DNA from: an uncultured Alphaproteobacteria bacterium
GTDB taxonomy: Bacteria > Pseudomonadota > Alphaproteobacteria > RF32 > CAG-239
Direction of reading: 5' to 3'
Assembly: GCA_944392235.1 (NCBI GenBank)
Contig: CALXVZ010000001.1
Location: 145,059 to 209,058, forward strand
DNA length: 64,000 bases
The translations under genes and the position numbers were made by a program. Of this stretch, positions 7,659-15,804 are shown piece after piece (positions within the stretch are counted from its first letter, which is position 1; every line of letters begins with the position of its first letter). The notes under the pieces were generated by a model. That model searched no databases, was not told where the DNA came from, and worked only from the letters and a program-made list of their open reading frames with translations.

Positions 7659-8588
7659 ATGGAAAATAATCTTATGCATAGTGAAACTCCGGAAGATCGT
7701 AAAATTGCTCTGGAAGAAGCTTTCAAACGTGTTCGCCCGATGATTGAACATGAAACAAATGATTCAGTTCAAAGTCGATTAGAAAAATTTGCCAATCGTC
7801 CTGATAATGATGACTTACCTGCTCGTGATACTCATGATAAAAAGGATAAACCTTTGTCCTTAGATGAATTAGCTCGTCATACTGCTGAGCTGGAAAAGAA
7901 GGCTGAAGAAGCTGGTATCGACTTTAAAGCTCCTATTTCTTCCAAAGATATTGAAGAAATGAATAAAGATAAAGACAAAGATAATGAAAATGAAAAGGAA
8001 AAGGAAAAGGAAAACGATAAAGACAAGGAAATGACTCCTGAAAAACAAGAGCAAAAAATGAAAGAAATGTTCTCTAGAGTTACTCTTCCTAGCGGTTTGG
8101 AAATTCATCAGGAAGGTCCAAGCTGGGTTTTAGTTAGCAAAGATGGTAAAGAACGAACAGATGTTACTGATGTTATGAATACTATTGATAAATATAATCG
8201 TAGCGTAGATGTTGCCAATGAAGAAAATAGAATGCAAAATGAAGCTCAGAGCGGTGTTGACAAAGCGGTTGACAAGCATGATAAAGATTTTGAAAATAAA
8301 GGTATTGATACTATTCATGATGATAAGGTTTCTTCTGTTGAACATGCTCTTCCTTTAGTTCATGATGTTGATGGAAATCAGGTATTTAAGCCTGAAGATA
8401 TTAAAACTGTAGCTGAAACAGCTGTTAGTTTTGCAGAAGAAAAATCTACTCTCGAAAAACTTAAAGATCCTCATGCAATGGAACAGATGAGAAATAGAGA
8501 AAAAGAAAACGAAGATAAAGCTCTGGAAAGAGAAAAAGTTTTGCAGATGTATCAGATGCAGCAGAAATCTCGTGGTGGAAGAGATTAG
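7659..8588 (+). CDS. Highly charged protein of unknown function
   Basis: I do not recognise this 309-residue protein. It has no signal peptide or membrane segment. Residues about 105-130 are a low-complexity run of Lys, Asp, Glu and Asn (repeats of KD, NE and KE). Long amphipathic and charged stretches follow to the C terminus, ending in a Met/Gln-rich helix and RGGRD. A compact segment near residues 140-160 (TLPSGLEIHQEGPSWVLVSKDG) looks folded. GGGAG lies 8 bases before the ATG, and the gene has its own promoter and terminator. A structural, scaffold or lineage-specific effector role is possible, but nothing points to one. Confidence 0.7.
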   Translation: MENNLMHSETPEDRKIALEEAFKRVRPMIEHETNDSVQSRLEKFANRPDNDDLPARDTHDKKDKPLSLDELARHTAELEKKAEEAGIDFKAPISSKDIEEMNKDKDKDNENEKEKEKENDKDKEMTPEKQEQKMKEMFSRVTLPSGLEIHQEGPSWVLVSKDGKERTDVTDVMNTIDKYNRSVDVANEENRMQNEAQSGVDKAVDKHDKDFENKGIDTIHDDKVSSVEHALPLVHDVDGNQVFKPEDIKTVAETAVSFAEEKSTLEKLKDPHAMEQMRNREKENEDKALEREKVLQMYQMQQKSRGGRD

Positions 8589-8612
8589 CTATCTTTAATT
8601 TATTTTCTTAAG

Positions 8613-8643
8613 TCCATCCTAAGTATATTTAGGGTGGATTTTT
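8613..8643 (+). terminator. Intrinsic terminator
   Basis: TCCATCCTAA pairs with TTAGGGTGGA (one G-T pair) around GTATAT and is followed by five T residues. It ends the charged-protein transcript. Confidence 0.75.
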
Positions 8644-8690
8644 ATGTTCGAAATTTTTACCTCTCTAATTTATAGTTTTTCTTTTCTACG

Positions 8691-8721
8691 AAAAAAGGCT
8701 TGGAAAACACCAAGCCTTTTT
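8691..8721 (-). terminator. Intrinsic terminator of rplM-rpsI
   Basis: AAAAAGGCTTGG and CCAAGCCTTTTT form a 12-bp perfect stem with a six-base loop. On the minus strand the stem is followed by a T run, 20 bases after the rpsI stop. Confidence 0.88.
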
Positions 8722-8742
8722 AAATATCTTCTCCATACCAGA

Positions 8743-9228
8743 TTAACGTTTAGAGAATTGGTATGAACGACGAGCTTTTGCTCGACCGTATTTCTTACGT
8801 TCAACAACACGATCATCACGTGTTAAGAAACCTGCTTGTTTTAATACTGAACGAAGTTCTGGTTCATATTCGTTCAAAGCTTTTGAAATACCATGTTTAA
8901 TGGCTCCAGCTTGACCAGATAAACCACCACCTTGAACTGTGCAAACTACATCAAATTCGTTTTCACGATTTGTAATTTCAAATGGTTGATTGATGATCAT
9001 TTTTAATACTGGACGAGCAAAATATGTATCAATTGGTTTATCATTGATTGTGATATTTCCTTTACCAGGCATAATCCATACACGTGCAACTGCATTCTTT
9101 CTTTTTCCTGTTGCATATGAACGACCTTGCTTGTCGCGTGATGGTTTACGTTTTGCTTCAACAGCAGCTGAGTTTGATGCAACAGCTTCTTTAATTTCTG
9201 TTAAAGATTCAATTTTCTTATTAGCCAT
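8743..9228 (-). CDS. rpsI: 30S ribosomal protein S9
   Basis: The 161-residue protein matches S9 throughout. The core includes [14 protein letters not shown], the glycine-rich [21 protein letters not shown] and [14 protein letters not shown], and it ends in a basic tail RRSYQFSKR whose last Arg reaches the P-site tRNA in ribosomes. A 30-residue N-terminal extension before the conserved core is common in alphaproteobacterial S9. Start and stop of the two genes overlap by one base (TAATG) with rplM upstream, so translation is probably coupled. The rplM-rpsI order is conserved across bacteria. Confidence 0.98.
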   Translation of the reverse strand: MANKKIESLTEIKEAVASNSAAVEAKRKPSRDKQGRSYATGKRKNAVARVWIMPGKGNITINDKPIDTYFARPVLKMIINQPFEITNRENEFDVVCTVQGGGLSGQAGAIKHGISKALNEYEPELRSVLKQAGFLTRDDRVVERKKYGRAKARRSYQFSKR

Positions 9229-9695
9229 TACAATTCACTCCTTTTATTTTTTTCATTCATTGATGCAATATCCAAAACTTCAGGATTTTGTGCTGCATGA
9301 GGATGATTTTCTCCTGCATATACCTTCAATTTTGTCATTTGTTGACGGCCCATTGGATTACGAGATATCATACGTTCTACTGCTTTTTCAATTACTCTTT
9401 CAGGGAAACGTCCATCTAAAATCTTTCCTGCTGTTGTTTCTTTAATTCCGCCAATCCAGCCTGTGTGTTTGTAATATTTTTTATCTGTTAATTTCTTACC
9501 AGTCAATTTTACTTTGTCGGCATTGATGACAACAACATAGTCTCCACAATCCAAGTTTGGTGTGTAATAAGGCTTATTTTTACCACGCAAGATTTTTGCT
9601 ACTTGTGCAGCTAAACGACCTAATACAACGTCTGTTGCATCAACAACATACCATTTTCTTTTAATGTCTGATGGTTTTGTTGCATATGTATTCAT
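9228..9695 (-). CDS. rplM: 50S ribosomal protein L13
   Basis: The 155-residue protein carries the L13 hallmarks: [20 protein letters not shown] at the start, [22 protein letters not shown], and the C-terminal [26 protein letters not shown]. It is an early-assembling 23S rRNA-binding protein. A strong promoter (9738-9765) lies just upstream and rpsI follows with a one-base overlap. A terminator after rpsI closes this two-gene operon. Confidence 0.98.
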   Translation of the reverse strand: MNTYATKPSDIKRKWYVVDATDVVLGRLAAQVAKILRGKNKPYYTPNLDCGDYVVVINADKVKLTGKKLTDKKYYKHTGWIGGIKETTAGKILDGRFPERVIEKAVERMISRNPMGRQQMTKLKVYAGENHPHAAQNPEVLDIASMNEKNKRSEL

Positions 9696-9737
9696 GTTTT
9701 TTCTCTTCTCTAAATAAATTAAGTTAATTTCGTCTCA

Positions 9738-9765
9738 AATATACGAATATTTATGCAAATGTCAA
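9738..9765 (-). promoter_or_regulatory. Sigma70-type promoter for rplM-rpsI
   Basis: Read on the minus strand, a consensus TTGACA (9765-9760) and TATATT (9743-9738) lie 16 bases apart, about 40 bases before the rplM start codon. This is the only perfect -35 hexamer among the promoters I found. Confidence 0.75.
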
Positions 9766-9792
9766 TATAAAAATTTTATTTATTTTTAATAT

Positions 9793-9826
9793 GTTAGTTA
9801 ATGGTATTATAATACCGTTAACTAAC
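9793..9826 (-). other. Near-perfect 34-base palindrome between der and rplM
   Basis: Two 17-base arms meet without a loop: GTTAGTTAATGGTATTA and TAATACCGTTAACTAAC, with one G-T-type mismatch. It lies 45 bases after the der stop codon on the minus strand. There is no T run, so it is either an atypical der terminator or 3' stabiliser, or a protein-binding palindrome. Confidence 0.55.
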
Positions 9827-9870
9827 CAATTGATTTTACTCAATACAAATCAATTCCTGTTTTTTTATAT

Positions 9871-11250
9871 TTATTTGCTATAAGGATTATCCGACTTTCT
9901 TACTGTTATACGAATAGGAACACCTCGTAAATTAAAGGTTTCCCGTAACTGATTGGTTAAATATCTTAAGTACGAATCAGGTAGACCTTCCGGATTACTT
10001 GAAAAAATGAAAAATGCCGGCGGACGACTTTTTGCTTGGGTTATATATCTTAATTTAATACGACGGTTATTCTTTCCTAATGGTGCAGGATTTTGCTCTT
10101 GAACATCTTGAAACCATTTATTTAGTGGAGCTGTCGGTATTCTTATATTCCATCTTTCATATACTTTGATTACCGCACTCAGTAACTTATCCAATCCTTT
10201 CTTTTTTAATGCAGATATTGTTACTGTCGGAACTCCATCAGCCTGTGTTAATGAAGTTTGCAATTTGTCATTTAATTTTTCCAAAGCTTCTTTTTTATCA
10301 GCTATATCCCATTTGTTTATGGCTATTACAAGCGCCCTACCTTCTTCTAATACCTTGCGGGCTATCGTTAAATCTTGTTTATCCAGCACTCCGTCGGCAT
10401 CCAGCACTAATATCACTACTTGTGCCATATTCGCTGCATATAGAGTGCTCTCAACAGACATCTTTTCTATGACATTATTTACCTTTGCTTGTTTTCTTAA
10501 GCCTGCTGTGTCTACTAAATTAATCTTCCAACCTTTCCATTCCCATTGCGTTGTTATGGCATCTCTTGTCAGTCCTGCCTCAGGTCCGGTCAACATTCTT
10601 TCGTCATCTAACAACGCATTTACCAATGTTGATTTTCCCACATTCGGACGACCCACCACCGCTATTTGTATTGGGCGCTTTTTTATATCCTCTATATTTT
10701 CTTCTTCACTCTCTTTAACTTCAACATTTTCTGTTATTACTTCTGATTTTTTATCTGCTTCTTCTATTTCTTTTAACAGCATATAAAGCTCATCAAAGCC
10801 AATATTGTGCTCTGCAGAAAATATCAGTGGACTTCCTAAACCTAATTTATAAGCCTCATATATTCCTTGCTCTTGTGTTCTGCCTTCGCATTTATTTGCT
10901 AGCAAAATAACAGGTTTATGACATTTGCGGACTAAATCTGCAAAATGTTCATCGTAAGCTTGTATACCACTTCTCGCATCAAATAAAAACAAAACGACAT
11001 CAGATTCATTTATAGCACGCTGGGTCTGCTGCCACATTCTGGTTTCCATTTTTCCGGCAGTTGCTTCTTCATACCCTGCTGTATCAATAATCTGCATATC
11101 TAAATCTTTGAGTTTAGCCTTTGCTTCTTTTCTATCTCTGGTTACCCCTGGTAAATCATGAACTAATGCCAGCTTTTTTCCAGCTAATCTATTGAATAAA
11201 GTTGATTTTCCAACATTTGGACGACCGACAATTGCTACTCTTAAGGTCAT
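9871..11250 (-). CDS. der: GTPase Der (EngA), ribosome assembly
   Basis: The 459-residue protein has the unique tandem G domains of Der. The first P loop is GRPNVGKSTLFN near residue 8 with DTAGYE and NKCEG. An acidic linker follows (about 165-185). The second P loop is GRPNVGKSTLVN near residue 200 with DTAGLRKQ and NKWD. A C-terminal KH-like domain ends near FNLRGVPIRITVR. Der binds 50S precursors and is essential for large-subunit assembly. It lies in the order yfgM-bamB-thyX-der, which matches the yfgM-bamB-der order of Escherichia coli except for the inserted thyX. A separate promoter at 11292-11320 suggests partly independent expression. Confidence 0.98.
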   Translation of the reverse strand: MTLRVAIVGRPNVGKSTLFNRLAGKKLALVHDLPGVTRDRKEAKAKLKDLDMQIIDTAGYEEATAGKMETRMWQQTQRAINESDVVLFLFDARSGIQAYDEHFADLVRKCHKPVILLANKCEGRTQEQGIYEAYKLGLGSPLIFSAEHNIGFDELYMLLKEIEEADKKSEVITENVEVKESEEENIEDIKKRPIQIAVVGRPNVGKSTLVNALLDDERMLTGPEAGLTRDAITTQWEWKGWKINLVDTAGLRKQAKVNNVIEKMSVESTLYAANMAQVVILVLDADGVLDKQDLTIARKVLEEGRALVIAINKWDIADKKEALEKLNDKLQTSLTQADGVPTVTISALKKKGLDKLLSAVIKVYERWNIRIPTAPLNKWFQDVQEQNPAPLGKNNRRIKLRYITQAKSRPPAFFIFSSNPEGLPDSYLRYLTNQLRETFNLRGVPIRITVRKSDNPYSK

Positions 11251-11291
11251 TGTTTTTCCTCTTTTTTGATACGAAAATTATTTAGTCAAAT

Positions 11292-11320
11292 CATATAACA
11301 TATTTGTCTATAACTTGCAA
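11292..11320 (-). promoter_or_regulatory. Sigma70-type promoter for der
   Basis: On the minus strand TTGCAA (11320-11315) and TATATG (11297-11292) lie 17 bases apart in the gap between thyX and der. Confidence 0.45.
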
Positions 11321-11345
11321 GCTTTTATTCAATCTCTAAAAATTG

Positions 11346-12278
11346 CTATTCTTTTATAAACTTATTATATAAATCCTCAAAAAAGTCAGGATATATTTCA
11401 TAAAATTTTGATAGCATTTTTTTCATAACCAACTGAACTGATGGATGTGCGGCTGAATGACACCTCAAAGAAAATACATGTCGCCATTCAACGATATTTG
11501 CACTCATTATCATATCGGCCTTTGTTGAATGAGGAAGTAGCATACGCAATTGATCTCCTTTTCCACCAAGTTCTGCCATCTTCATATATGATTTTTCGAT
11601 ACTCTCCATACATTTTAACCATTCATCATACATTTCTGACGGTTTTTCTATATTGCATGGTTCTATCATTGTTAATTCGCTGCCAAATTTGCCTTTGGAA
11701 TAATTACAGTATCTTGTCGACTCAATTGAAAATGACGCCAATCGATGGCGGGTTATATCTTTATATGCACCTAAATCGCATACGGTATGAGTTGTTAGAT
11801 AATTGTGCATCTCGGAGAATCGAGAGTTTTGCACACTTTCTAATTTTAATCCTATAAAACTATTCTCTGCTTCTGCTTTTATGTAAAACAATGGATTTCC
11901 TATTGATGTTAGAAAATCATGTATTCCATATTGGCGAGCAATATCCCTAAAGGCTCGCATATTTCCGGATACAACGATTACTTCTTTATTTATTAATGGA
12001 TCTTCTTCTATGGATATATTTAATCCTCTAACATCTTTCATTGTTAGTATCTTCATGTTCTCAGCTTGTTTAGGCAGAGTAAAAATTACATTGGCATGCT
12101 CTGTCACAGATTCATGCCCACTCTTCAATATACCGGAAATAAATGGTATTGCAGTTTCCTCACTGATTTTATTTTCTGATTTATAACAAATTCTTCCACA
12201 TTTTTCTATATGTGTGCATATATCTTCCTTGCGGCTTAAAGAGTAGATTTCACTTTCAGCCTTTACTATTTTTACCAT
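11346..12278 (-). CDS. thyX: FAD-dependent thymidylate synthase ThyX
   Basis: ThyX methylates dUMP to dTMP using methylene-tetrahydrofolate, NADPH and FAD, replacing ThyA. The diagnostic RHRxxSxxxxSxR motif is present at residues about 177-189 (RHRLASFSIESTR). Supporting stretches are SGHESVTEHANVIFTL near 53-68, SGNMRAFRDI near 104-113, and an EWRHVFSLRC segment near the C terminus for substrate binding. At 310 residues it is longer than the common 220-250 residues, the extra sequence lying mainly in the middle (about 85-160). GGAGAG precedes the ATG. It starts 20 bases after bamB stops and is probably cotranscribed with it. Confidence 0.95.
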   Translation of the reverse strand: MVKIVKAESEIYSLSRKEDICTHIEKCGRICYKSENKISEETAIPFISGILKSGHESVTEHANVIFTLPKQAENMKILTMKDVRGLNISIEEDPLINKEVIVVSGNMRAFRDIARQYGIHDFLTSIGNPLFYIKAEAENSFIGLKLESVQNSRFSEMHNYLTTHTVCDLGAYKDITRHRLASFSIESTRYCNYSKGKFGSELTMIEPCNIEKPSEMYDEWLKCMESIEKSYMKMAELGGKGDQLRMLLPHSTKADMIMSANIVEWRHVFSLRCHSAAHPSVQLVMKKMLSKFYEIYPDFFEDLYNKFIKE

Positions 12279-12298
12279 AGTTCTCTCCGATTATTATT

Positions 12299-13615
12299 TT
12301 ATTCAAATACGATAATATCAGCATCATCTGATATTGCTAAAACCTTCTGTTGAGCGGAAATTAAGCCGTTACTAATATCTCTTTCTAATTCAGTCTTAGC
12401 AACAACTTGTCCATTCTTAGAATCTACTTTTAGTATTTTTCCATTTGAGAATGCTAGTAATATCTGACCGTTCAGCATTAATGGAGATGATGCGTAAACT
12501 GCAGCCTTGCTTTCTTCCTCATTTAAATATTCTCTGATATCAAGCGACCAAACCGCATCTCCCGAATATTTCTCAATAGCATACAACACATTTCTGTTGG
12601 AAATGACGAATATATAGTCTCCGGCTAATAACATATTTTGCATTGCGCCGATTTCTTTTTCCCAAAGTTTATCGCCTGTTCGCATATCTAGTGCGACCAT
12701 CATATCGCTATTACTGGTAGCGTATATAACACCTTCTTCAACAATTGGATATGAGCCGATTGTATTTATTTCCGTTGTAGAACGTGCTTGCTTGTTTGAA
12801 ACCAACATTTGAGACCAAAGTGGTGTTCCCAATGTTGCATTTAGAACAACTATTTCCCCATTTGAAAAACCTGCTACAACAATATTCTCTTCAGCATCGT
12901 ATGCTGGAGATGCTCCTCCGGCAATTACTGTATCCTCATGAGCTACACCAAAACGCCAAATTTCTTGTCCTGTGTTTTTATCTAATGCAAATAAACGATT
13001 GTCTACGGTTTGAACCAAAAGCATTTTATTTGTTACCGTCGGTGCAATTCTTATTGGTGACTCCATAATTTTGCGCCATAATGGTTCGCCTGTTGTTGCG
13101 TTCATCGCATATACGCCGCCAAATCCCGTTGTTGCGTATATTTTATTTCCTTCATACGCAAGTCCTGACGCGCGACTCTTTGTTTCCTTAAATCCACCTA
13201 TGTTTGCAGTTAAGATATTTTCCCAGAGCTTATCTCCATTTTGAAGATTATATGCAGATACTTTTCCTTTTGTATCCATCACATATATATTTTTTCCGCC
13301 AACAACAGGAGCAGCTAGCAATAAATCTCTTTTATTTATGCCCTTTCCAAAGCTTTCTGTCCATACCGCTTTTAAGTTAAAATTTGCCTTTATATTGCCA
13401 ACTATATGATTTGAATTTACTCCGTTTTGATTCCATTCTGAAACTATTCTCGCACTGGGAATATTTTTTATCTGTTGTGTGCCGGCCAATATTTCATCAG
13501 AAGCATTATCCAATATCGAAATTCTCTCTCCTATCGGAAGTTTTTTCTCTTGAGCACATGACGCAACGCTCAGCACCATCAAGCATGTGCATAAACTCTT
13601 ATTTAACCAACGCAT
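12299..13615 (-). CDS. bamB: Outer-membrane assembly lipoprotein BamB
   Basis: The 438-residue protein starts with a lipoprotein signal peptide whose lipobox VASC places the lipidated Cys near residue 20. It continues as an eight-bladed PQQ-type beta-propeller with repeated blade motifs such as VYAMNATTGEPLWRK, LFALDKNTGQEIWRF and MVALDMRTGDKLWEK. BamB is the propeller subunit of the BAM complex that inserts beta-barrel proteins into the outer membrane. Position after yfgM and before der supports orthology with E. coli yfgL. The large autotransporter encoded at 46064-51511 is a likely client of BAM. Confidence 0.95.
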   Translation of the reverse strand: MRWLNKSLCTCLMVLSVASCAQEKKLPIGERISILDNASDEILAGTQQIKNIPSARIVSEWNQNGVNSNHIVGNIKANFNLKAVWTESFGKGINKRDLLLAAPVVGGKNIYVMDTKGKVSAYNLQNGDKLWENILTANIGGFKETKSRASGLAYEGNKIYATTGFGGVYAMNATTGEPLWRKIMESPIRIAPTVTNKMLLVQTVDNRLFALDKNTGQEIWRFGVAHEDTVIAGGASPAYDAEENIVVAGFSNGEIVVLNATLGTPLWSQMLVSNKQARSTTEINTIGSYPIVEEGVIYATSNSDMMVALDMRTGDKLWEKEIGAMQNMLLAGDYIFVISNRNVLYAIEKYSGDAVWSLDIREYLNEEESKAAVYASSPLMLNGQILLAFSNGKILKVDSKNGQVVAKTELERDISNGLISAQQKVLAISDDADIIVFE

Positions 13616-13644
13616 ATATAGCTCCCCTAAAATATTTATGACAT

Positions 13645-13685
13645 AAATATAATACCTTTTATTCGCTATAAAAGGTATTATATTT
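13645..13685 (-). other. 18-bp perfect hairpin between yfgM-like gene and bamB
   Basis: Arms 13645-13662 and 13668-13685 are perfectly complementary (core AATACCTTTTAT) around a five-base loop. On the minus strand it follows the yfgM-like stop by only a few bases and precedes bamB. No T run follows, so partial termination or mRNA 3'-end stabilisation are both possible. Confidence 0.6.
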
Positions 13686-13689
13686 TAAA

Positions 13690-14424
13690 TTATTCAGTAG
13701 CATTCACCTCATTTATAGATGCCAGCATATCATTTATTCTTGCTCTAAATTCTTCGGAGATATTACCATTTGCAAGCAATTCTTCATAGATTGATTTTGC
13801 CTTTTCCATATCTTTATTTTGGATTGCTGACATTGCTAACAACTCTTTTGCCATTGGAGACCATGCCCCTGATTTTTCAACAACAGGCATCAATATTTCA
13901 GACACTTCTTCATATGTTGCATTATCTATTTTATATGTTGCCAACTTTACACTTGCTATTTCTTTTATTTTATCACTAGCTTCTTTATCCTGACGAATCT
14001 GATTTAATACAAGCAACGCTTTTTCTGTTTGGTTGTTATCCAATAAGATATTAGCTATTTGCAAGCGTGCTATATCTTTATATAGACCTGTTTCTGTATT
14101 TACGATACTTTCAAGTTCTGCTATATTATTCTCGTAATCTTCTTTAGGCATTATTGCTTGAGCGTATCTAGCATTTGTTTGTTCTGCTTTATTAACCCTC
14201 CATTCGCCTATTTTCTCATACCCTACCGCAAAGGTCAGACAAAGAATAACTATAGTTAAGATATATCCACCATATTTATTTATTAATTCCTTGAATTTTT
14301 CATTTCTTACTTCTTCATCTACTTCATCAAAGAAAGCTTTTTCTTCATCTAGATTAAAGTATGGTTTCCCTCCTTGATTTTCTTTTTCACCTTGTCCGTT
14401 TTTACGTCTGATTTCTTTTGCCAT
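13690..14424 (-). CDS. YfgM-like membrane-anchored TPR protein
   Basis: I place the start at ATG 14424 (MAKEIRRKNG), six bases behind GGAAGG, rather than at the TTG two codons upstream; this gives 244 residues. A basic and acidic cytoplasmic N terminus is followed by one membrane segment (about 50-72, GGYILTIVILCLTFAVGY). The periplasmic part consists of tetratricopeptide-like helical repeats (ALLVLNQIRQDKEASDKI, MAKELLAMSAIQNKDMEKAKSIYEELLANG). This is the layout of YfgM, an ancillary SecYEG-PpiD chaperone partner, and the gene sits directly before bamB as in E. coli. Sequence identity to YfgM is low, so the name rests on layout and context. Confidence 0.8.
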   Translation of the reverse strand: MAKEIRRKNGQGEKENQGGKPYFNLDEEKAFFDEVDEEVRNEKFKELINKYGGYILTIVILCLTFAVGYEKIGEWRVNKAEQTNARYAQAIMPKEDYENNIAELESIVNTETGLYKDIARLQIANILLDNNQTEKALLVLNQIRQDKEASDKIKEIASVKLATYKIDNATYEEVSEILMPVVEKSGAWSPMAKELLAMSAIQNKDMEKAKSIYEELLANGNISEEFRARINDMLASINEVNATE

Positions 14425-14502
14425 ATTCAACCTTCCCTATAAAAAAACGATCATTTTATTATATATTATCCTACTTCAAACTTTTCTCAATAGAATATTT
14501 GA

Positions 14503-15654
14503 TTAATTACCAATTAATTTTCGAATCAGAAAATCTCTTACCCATATCAAATCAGATACAGGCATTCTGCTTCTAAATGTTAAAATCTTTTCATCACTTA
14601 TAATTGCCAGATTATAACGATCAATCGTTGGGTTATATCCTAATTCCACATTTTCTATTTTATCGTTCGGCAAACTCACTGATGACAATTCACTCCCAAA
14701 CAGACTGGTCACCACCGTTACGTTATCTTCGGCTATTTGCAGACTATATGATTTAAACAGTTTGAGAGAGAAATATATTACTCCCACCAGCAATATTGCA
14801 CCCACCGCCCAGTATTTTAATGGGATGCTTGTCCCAACTATTGTCAAATACACCGCTCCAGCAGTAAGCAGTAATATCGCACAAACACCGATTAAGAAAA
14901 ATAAAATACTAAAAACATCCCAATACACTCTTACCGGTTTTACAATTGTCATTCTTTTTTTCTCTATCACATCCACAGAACTTGGGGCTGGAAATTTACC
15001 ACTTGCAATATATGGCAACTTATCTTCCTTTGCCAATAACTTTAATGATTTATCTAAATCAGCACACTCTCTTTGTATGAGCCCTCTATCACCTATACTT
15101 AATGCAGGAAGGTTAAATCTTTTTGCATACTCTTCCCATATTTTGCGAATGTTTTTATTTTTCATCGTAATATATAATGGAATTATCTTATTGCTGTCTT
15201 TATGATATAAATCTATGACGTATCGGCTTCTGTTAAATAATCCATTTTGAATAAATAAGACTCTAAGACGAACTCCGATATAATTTTCTACAGATTCTGT
15301 AAATGTATACCTCACTCCTAATGATGGACAATATGATACTGTAAATTTCTCTCCATCAAAATGTATCTTTTTGTAGCGCATAAAGGATAGAGTAGATGTT
15401 ACCAATATCCCAATTGAAATCATTATAATAAGAAAAGAGAATATCTCTACAACCAATAATGATTGAACAATTTCTTTTTCCGCTGTTAAAAAGCTAAATA
15501 ACTCAAAAACACCCAATCCTAACAATAGTGAACCAAAGAACCACCCCATTATAACGTTTAATGTAGATGCTCTATCTGTCTTAACTGCCGGTGTTTTTGA
15601 TATATCAAACTTAAAAGATGAACTAAAGTGATCCGGAATATGAACTAACATCAT
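14503..15654 (-). CDS. Four-helix membrane protein with PH-like soluble parts, unknown function
   Basis: The 383-residue protein has two pairs of hydrophobic helices, about residues 33-57 with 65-90 and about 248-272 with 280-300. Each pair is followed by a beta-rich soluble segment (about 95-165 and 305-380) resembling bacterial PH-like domains, for example ITLFRSRMPV-type strands with a terminal helix. The duplicated organisation suggests an internal repeat. I cannot assign a function. It lies 78 bases upstream of the yfgM-like gene on the same strand and may be part of that envelope cluster. Confidence 0.65.
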   Translation of the reverse strand: MMLVHIPDHFSSSFKFDISKTPAVKTDRASTLNVIMGWFFGSLLLGLGVFELFSFLTAEKEIVQSLLVVEIFSFLIIMISIGILVTSTLSFMRYKKIHFDGEKFTVSYCPSLGVRYTFTESVENYIGVRLRVLFIQNGLFNRSRYVIDLYHKDSNKIIPLYITMKNKNIRKIWEEYAKRFNLPALSIGDRGLIQRECADLDKSLKLLAKEDKLPYIASGKFPAPSSVDVIEKKRMTIVKPVRVYWDVFSILFFLIGVCAILLLTAGAVYLTIVGTSIPLKYWAVGAILLVGVIYFSLKLFKSYSLQIAEDNVTVVTSLFGSELSSVSLPNDKIENVELGYNPTIDRYNLAIISDEKILTFRSRMPVSDLIWVRDFLIRKLIGN

Positions 15655-15804
15655 TTACTCCCTTAAAATTATCTATATTTTTATTATACATCATTAAATT
15701 AAATATTCATCTTTTTTTTCACTTCCTACCTAAATTTTGTTTAAAACTTTTCTTGTGTTTCTGATATTTCTTTGATAAACATTATTTCAACTGAAAGGAT
15801 TATA

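Noticed and set aside
10166..10786. A 206-codon plus-strand frame inside der
   Set aside because: It is the antisense shadow of the two GTPase domains and lacks a start signal.
15772..15804. Earlier TTG start for the RNA methyltransferase
   Set aside because: A good Shine-Dalgarno sequence lies inside this stretch and serves ATG 15805; the extra residues do not resemble the family.
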